NCBI RefSeq assembly: GCF_018130505.1 | Contig: NZ_JAFCKH010000002.1 | Span: 645,060-709,059, forward strand | Origin: Bradyrhizobium tropiciagri | GTDB lineage: Bacteria; Pseudomonadota; Alphaproteobacteria; Rhizobiales; Xanthobacteraceae | Direction: 5' to 3' | Length of the DNA stretch: 64,000 nucleotides | In this document: positions 60,625 through 64,000 of the stretch, piece after piece | Position numbering within the stretch: position 1 is the first letter of the stretch | Layout of the letters: every line of letters starts with the position of its first letter | Notes under the pieces: generated by a model | The model's input: the letters and a program-made list of their open reading frames with translations, nothing else | What the model was told of the DNA's origin: nothing | The model's database searches: none | Translations under genes and position numbers: made by a program

Positions 60625-61119
60625 ATGACCATCCAGACCAGATTGTTGTGTGCGATCGCGGTGTCGGGTTTTGCAGCCTTCGCGGCAAGCGCGCCGGCGC
60701 AGGCACTCACCATGCAGGAATGCAGCGCGAAGTATCAGGCCGCCAAGACGGCCGGCACGCTCGGCGACCAGAAGTGGAATGATTTCCGCAAGACCCAGTG
60801 CGGCGCCGAGGCGACGCCGGCAGCTGCACCCGCTGCGCCCGCGCCTACTGCCGCTGCTCCGGCACCGGCCGCGCCGAAGGAAGCCAAGAAGGAAGCCGCG
60901 CCCGCCGCACCGGCAGCGCCGATCGTCACCGGCAACGCGGTCTTCCCGACCGCGGTCGATCCGAAGTTCGCCACCGAGAAGCCGCACATGGCGCGCATGC
61001 ACACCTGCTCGGAGCAGTGGAAGCTCAACAAGGCCAACAACACGACCGGCGGCATGCGCTGGAATCAGAAGGGCGGCGGCTACTACAGCGAATGCAACAA
61101 GCGCCTGAAGGGCGCCTGA
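60625..61119 (+). CDS. Secreted Ala/Pro-rich PsiF-like protein
   Basis: Protein of 164 residues with a signal ending at AQA/LTMQE. Two short folded parts flank an Ala/Pro/Lys linker: LTMQECSAKYQAAKTAGTLGDQKWNDFRKTQC and MHTCSEQWKLNKANNTTGGMRWNQKGGGYYSECNKRLKG. The cysteine spacing and K-W-N motifs recall a diverged PsiF repeat, duplicated. AAGGGAGA precedes the ATG. A strong terminator follows. Periplasmic; function unknown. Confidence 0.78.
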   Translation: MTIQTRLLCAIAVSGFAAFAASAPAQALTMQECSAKYQAAKTAGTLGDQKWNDFRKTQCGAEATPAAAPAAPAPTAAAPAPAAPKEAKKEAAPAAPAAPIVTGNAVFPTAVDPKFATEKPHMARMHTCSEQWKLNKANNTTGGMRWNQKGGGYYSECNKRLKGA

Positions 61120-61143
61120 GCCTCAGAAGTGAATTTTCGACTG

Positions 61144-61172
61144 AAGCGGCCGGCATCGCGCCGGCCGCTTTT
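61144..61172 (+). terminator. Rho-independent terminator between convergent genes
   Basis: An 11-bp perfect stem (AAGCGGCCGGC / GCCGGCCGCTT) with a 5-nt loop ends in TTTTC. It serves the secreted-protein gene and sits immediately before the TetR gene stop. Confidence 0.85.
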
Positions 61173-61730
61173 CTATCGACCGTCTGCCAGCAGCTTGTCC
61201 GCCGACGTGGCCAGCAATTGCGCGCGCTTGCGCGGGCCGCGGTCGAGGAACAGCAAGCTCTGGCCGAAGATGAAGCAGTAGAACAGGAAGGCCTGCGCGT
61301 CGGCCTCTTCGGCCGGCAGCCCGGTGGCGCGATAGAGCTGGCCGACATTCTTCAGCCGCGCGGCATCGACGCCGGCGACTGCGGCGGCGGCGGCTTCGTC
61401 GGTGCGCGCCCACTGCCGGATCGCGAGCTCGATCGCCATCGCCTCGGTGTTCATGCGCTCCGAATACAGCGTGATGATCGCCTTCAGCCGCTCGCGCGCG
61501 CTGGTGCCGTCCAGCGCCGTCTGCTTCTCGATCGCGGCGATGCGGCCGTCGCGCCAGCGCACCAGCATGGCCTCGAGCAGCGCGGCGCGATCCTTGAAGC
61601 GGCGGTAGAAGCCGCCCTTGGTGACGCCGAGATTCTTCGCCAGCACTTCGACCCGCACGCCGTCGACGCCGGAATGCGCGAGCTCGGCAAAGCCCGCGGC
61701 GACCCAGACGTCGCCCTTGCCTTCAGTCAT
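61173..61730 (-). CDS. TetR-family repressor
   Basis: Regulator of 185 residues. The N-terminal helix-turn-helix reads HSGVDGVRVEVLAKNLGVTKGGFYRRFKDRAALLEAML; the rest is a helical ligand/dimer domain. GGAGATGAC precedes the ATG. It is divergent from a two-gene thioesterase operon. Two near-identical palindromes in the 103-bp gap are its likely operators, so it probably represses itself and the thioesterases. The inducer may be an acyl-CoA or fatty acid, which is inference. Confidence 0.9.
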   Translation of the reverse strand: MTEGKGDVWVAAGFAELAHSGVDGVRVEVLAKNLGVTKGGFYRRFKDRAALLEAMLVRWRDGRIAAIEKQTALDGTSARERLKAIITLYSERMNTEAMAIELAIRQWARTDEAAAAAVAGVDAARLKNVGQLYRATGLPAEEADAQAFLFYCFIFGQSLLFLDRGPRKRAQLLATSADKLLADGR

Positions 61731-61753
61731 GTCATCTCCGCGTGGCAGCCTTG

Positions 61754-61767
61754 ATACGGTACCGTAT
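61754..61767. promoter_or_regulatory. TetR operator 1 (candidate)
   Basis: ATACGGTACCGTAT is a perfect 14-bp palindrome lying 24-37 bp upstream of the TetR start. The same half-site (ATACGGT, or ATACGCT) recurs at 61787-61804 with a 35-bp centre-to-centre distance. Confidence 0.75.
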
Positions 61768-61786
61768 TGCTAGCCCGCTTCGTGGC

Positions 61787-61804
61787 TGATACGCTACCGT
61801 ATCA
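61787..61804. promoter_or_regulatory. TetR operator 2 (candidate)
   Basis: TGATACGCTACCGTATCA is an 18-bp palindrome with one mismatched pair. It ends 29 bp before the first thioesterase start at 61834. It extends operator 1 by two matching base pairs at each end. Confidence 0.75.
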
Positions 61805-61833
61805 GGATGAAAGATCGAACGGAGGAGCGGCAC

Positions 61834-62268
61834 ATGGAAGGCGAGGCGACCTATCGCGGCGCGGTCTATCCCTGGCATTGCGATCATATCGGCCACATGA
61901 ACGTCATGTGGTATGTCGGCAAGTTCGACGAGGCGAACTGGAACATGTTCGCGCGTCTCGGGCTGACGCCGACCTATCTGCGCGAATCCGGTTGCGGCAT
62001 GGCCGCCGTGCAGCAGACCATCGCCTACAATCGCGAGCTTTTCGCCGGCGACGTCATCGAGGTCAGGAGCCGGCTCGCGGAATTCCGCGACAAGTCGCTG
62101 CGCATCCAGCACGAGATGCGCAACGCGGAAACCGGCGACATCGCCGCGACCTGCGAAATCACCGCCGTGCACATCGATCGCGCCGCGCACAAGTCGGTGC
62201 CGTTCGCGCCGGCGATCCGTTACGCGGCGATGCCGCATCTCGTCCTTGCCGAACCCGTGACCGCATGA
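61834..62268 (+). CDS. Acyl-CoA thioesterase (YbgC/FadM-like)
   Basis: Hotdog-fold thioesterase of 144 residues. The N-terminal VYPWHCDHIGHMNVMWYVGKFDEANW carries the catalytic Asp of the 4-hydroxybenzoyl-CoA thioesterase type (DxxGHxN). LFAGDVIEVRSRLAEFRDKSLRI follows. ATG at 61834 has GGAGGAG upstream; an ATG at 61807 would lie inside the operator-proximal leader. It hydrolyses acyl-CoA esters in the cytoplasm. It overlaps the next thioesterase gene (ATGA). Confidence 0.88.
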   Translation: MEGEATYRGAVYPWHCDHIGHMNVMWYVGKFDEANWNMFARLGLTPTYLRESGCGMAAVQQTIAYNRELFAGDVIEVRSRLAEFRDKSLRIQHEMRNAETGDIAATCEITAVHIDRAAHKSVPFAPAIRYAAMPHLVLAEPVTA

Positions 62269-62717
62269 TGGGCATGTCCAGCTTCGCGCCGAAGAATCCC
62301 GATTACCGCGCGCTCGCAACCGCGACGTTCGAACGCCAGCGCGCGATGCAGACGCTCGGCGTCTCGATCGTGCGCATGGAGCCGGGCGCAGTCGACCTCG
62401 CGATGCCCTATTCACCCGACTTCACCCAACAGAACGGCTTCGTGCATGCCGGAATCATCACCGCGGGCCTCGACAACGCCTGCGGCATTGCCGCCTTCAC
62501 GCTGATGCCCGCGGGTTCCGACATCCTCACCGTGGAGTTCAAGACCAACCTGCTGGCGCCGGCGCGCGGCGAGCGCTTCCTGTTCCGCGGTGTCGTGCTC
62601 AAGCCCGGCCGCACGCTGACGGTCTGCGACGGCAAGGCCTATGCCGTGCAGGACGGTGTCGAGACCCTGGTCGCGACCATGACCGGCACGCTGATGGCGC
62701 TGCAGCGGCGGGCGTAG
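62265..62717 (+). CDS. PaaI-family thioesterase
   Basis: Hotdog thioesterase of 150 residues of the PaaI/DUF4442-like group. VDLAMPYSPDFTQQNGFVHAGIITAGLDNACGIAAF contains the HAG motif with the active-site acidic residue (D) downstream. SDILTVEFKTNLLAPARGERFLFRGVVLKPGRTLTVCDGKAYAV is typical. ATGs at 62265 and 62268 overlap the previous stop. Both enzymes in one operon under a TetR repressor suggest clearance of inhibitory acyl-CoAs; substrate unknown. Confidence 0.88.
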   Translation: MMGMSSFAPKNPDYRALATATFERQRAMQTLGVSIVRMEPGAVDLAMPYSPDFTQQNGFVHAGIITAGLDNACGIAAFTLMPAGSDILTVEFKTNLLAPARGERFLFRGVVLKPGRTLTVCDGKAYAVQDGVETLVATMTGTLMALQRRA

Positions 62718-62898
62718 CAGGGTCGCCGGCCCCGAAACCATCGCCCAGCCCCCGGGATGACCGCGATGGTATTTCCGCAACGGCGCCCCAATATTGTCTT
62801 TTGCGGCTGCGATTATTGTCGCGGCGGGCTATATGCTGCTGCGTAACGTCCATGTGTCCCGCGCGTAGAACGGTGCAGGGCCCTCGCGAAAGCCAGCC

Positions 62899-63576
62899 AT
62901 GAAGCAGCAGACGACATCACCTCTGATCGATACCGGCCCCAGCCGCCGCGCTGCGCTCGGCCTGTTTGGCGCCGGCCTCGCGCTGCTGGCCGCGGTGCCC
63001 GCGCGTGCGGAGGACGAGAAGGTTCTGACCGAGGCCCAGGTGCTGCGCGATCCGGATATTCCCGTGATCGGCAATCCCACCGGCGACATCACCGTCGTCG
63101 AATGGTTCGACTACAATTGCCCCTATTGCCGCAAGCTCGCGCCGGAACTCCGCCAGGTGGTTCAGGACGACGGCAAGGTCCGCCTGGTGCTGAAGGACTG
63201 GCCGATCCTCGGGCCGGTGTCCAAGGTCGCCGCACGGATGGCGCTGGCGGCAAAATACCAGGGCAAGTTCGAAGCCGCGCATGAGGCGATGATCTCGGTC
63301 AATTCGCGCATCACCGAGCCGCGGATCGCCGAGTTGCTCTCCGGCGCCGGCCTCGACATGGACCGCCTGAAGAAGGATCTCGACGCCAACGCCAAGGCGA
63401 TCGATGCGATCCTGAAGCGCAACAACGAGCAGGCGGAAGCCTTCGGCTTCAACGGCACGCCGTCCTTCATCGTCGGCAAGTACCGCGTGCCGGGCGCGCT
63501 CAGCATGGACCAGTTCGAGCAGGTGATCGCCGACGCCCGCAAGGCCAACATGGGCCGCACGATCGAGAAGAACTAG
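62899..63576 (+). CDS. DsbA-family thiol oxidoreductase
   Basis: Periplasmic protein of 225 residues. A leader with SRRAALGLFGAGLALLAAVPARA may be Tat- or Sec-dependent. The thioredoxin fold has the redox pair C74-P-Y-C77 in DYNCPYCRKLAPELR, and the cis-Pro loop NGTPSFIVGKYRVPG. Length and the region around LKDWPILGPVSKVAARMALAAKYQGKF match the DsbA/Com1-like group common in Alphaproteobacteria. It should oxidise or isomerise cysteines of exported proteins, of which this window has many. DsbB is encoded 4.7 kb upstream. Confidence 0.9.
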   Translation: MKQQTTSPLIDTGPSRRAALGLFGAGLALLAAVPARAEDEKVLTEAQVLRDPDIPVIGNPTGDITVVEWFDYNCPYCRKLAPELRQVVQDDGKVRLVLKDWPILGPVSKVAARMALAAKYQGKFEAAHEAMISVNSRITEPRIAELLSGAGLDMDRLKKDLDANAKAIDAILKRNNEQAEAFGFNGTPSFIVGKYRVPGALSMDQFEQVIADARKANMGRTIEKN

Positions 63577-63667
63577 GACAAATCCTCAGTTCAAAACCCC
63601 GCCAGGGGCGCAGGGAGATTGAGGCGGAGCCTCGTGCAGCGCCGGCGTCGGATATGGGGGCTGAAGC

Positions 63668-64000
63668 CTATGGAATGGGGATGGAATAGCTTCCGATCGT
63701 CCGCAATCCGAGCTGTAGCAGATAAGTGTCGTTGAGTACGGGTGGCGCTCCGCCCACTCCATAATTGTACGACCTCACATAGTTGACACCCAGAACGAAG
63801 CAGTCGTCCACGTAGCCGGTCCCGATCACATATTGATTGATGTTGTTCGAAGCGAGGTCCCAGCGGATTGAGCCAGTGGCTACCCAATCGGCCGAAACCC
63901 TCAGGGATCCGCTGGTCAGAATACCCTCGCGGCGGGTCAGGTAGCCGAGTTCCGGCTGGGCCGCGTAATTGCCGTACATCAGGCTGACCGACCAGCGGTC
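63668..64000 (-). CDS. lptD: LPS-assembly protein LptD, 3' end only
   Basis: The C-terminal 110 codons of the outer-membrane LPS translocon barrel; the gene continues beyond the right edge. Alternating beta-strands (ILTSGSLRVSADWVATGSIRWDLASNN, YVIGTGYVDDCFVLGVNYVRSYNY, LNDTYLLQLGLRTIGSY) match the LptD end. The stop is at 63668, 91 nt from the DsbA-like gene stop, with which it is convergent. Confidence 0.88.
   Translation of the reverse strand, partial: DRWSVSLMYGNYAAQPELGYLTRREGILTSGSLRVSADWVATGSIRWDLASNNINQYVIGTGYVDDCFVLGVNYVRSYNYGVGGAPPVLNDTYLLQLGLRTIGSYSIPIP

Overview
The window is high-GC DNA with long Arg/Ala/Gly-rich shadow reading frames. It reads as a chromosomal segment of an alphaproteobacterium, most likely Bradyrhizobium or a close relative. 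Support comes from the DUF1013/TrcR gene divergent from an ispH-thrB-rnhA operon, a TAXI-type TRAP transporter with a DUF1850 partner, a candidate EcfG (GGAAC-N16-CGTT) promoter, an RpoH-type sigma factor and several families of palindromic intergenic repeats. All gene calls rest on reading the sequence and on family knowledge; no database search was run.

Region 1-33 kb is mostly housekeeping and transport. In order: the 5' part of an EAL-domain response regulator, an MFS transporter, a three-gene TAXI TRAP operon, an SDR oxidoreductase, a CPA1 antiporter, a TPR/LprI-like secreted protein, prpE, a small lipoprotein, trcR, ispH-thrB-rnhA, a peroxiredoxin, a DUF924 gene, fadD, a D-Ala-D-Ala carboxypeptidase, an NdvA-like ABC exporter and an NMT1/THI5-like binding protein. 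These are followed by a Gly/Tyr-rich secreted protein, a HisE-like enzyme, a YqaA-type membrane protein, a flavin-dependent nitronate monooxygenase overlapping a thioesterase gene, a soluble hybrid histidine kinase, and an acyl-CoA ligase divergent from a second NMO-like flavoenzyme.

Region 33-57.7 kb looks like an envelope and stress cluster. It has secreted proteins of unknown function (one behind the candidate EcfG promoter), a frameshifted gingipain-like (C25) cysteine peptidase followed after 1 nt by a small beta-rich protein, and an AraC regulator. Two RND efflux systems follow: one beside an OmpR/histidine-kinase pair, the other downstream of an rpoH-like gene. Each RND locus sits beside a low-complexity secreted protein, and these two proteins resemble each other. 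A Tat-exported oxalate-decarboxylase-type bicupin and many tiny secreted proteins complete the cluster, which ends close to a tRNA-Leu(CAA). No outer-membrane TolC-like gene is present, so both pumps would need a channel from elsewhere.

Region 57.9-64 kb returns to ordinary content: tRNA-Leu, dsbB, an AbrB-family membrane protein, two PsiF-like secreted proteins, a TetR regulator divergent from two thioesterase genes with two matching palindromic operators between them, a DsbA-like thiol oxidoreductase, and the 3' end of lptD. The most unusual items are the C25 peptidase with its small partner, the 17-bp motif shared by the first RND locus and the two-component genes, the paired secreted proteins at both RND loci, and the doubled TetR operator.
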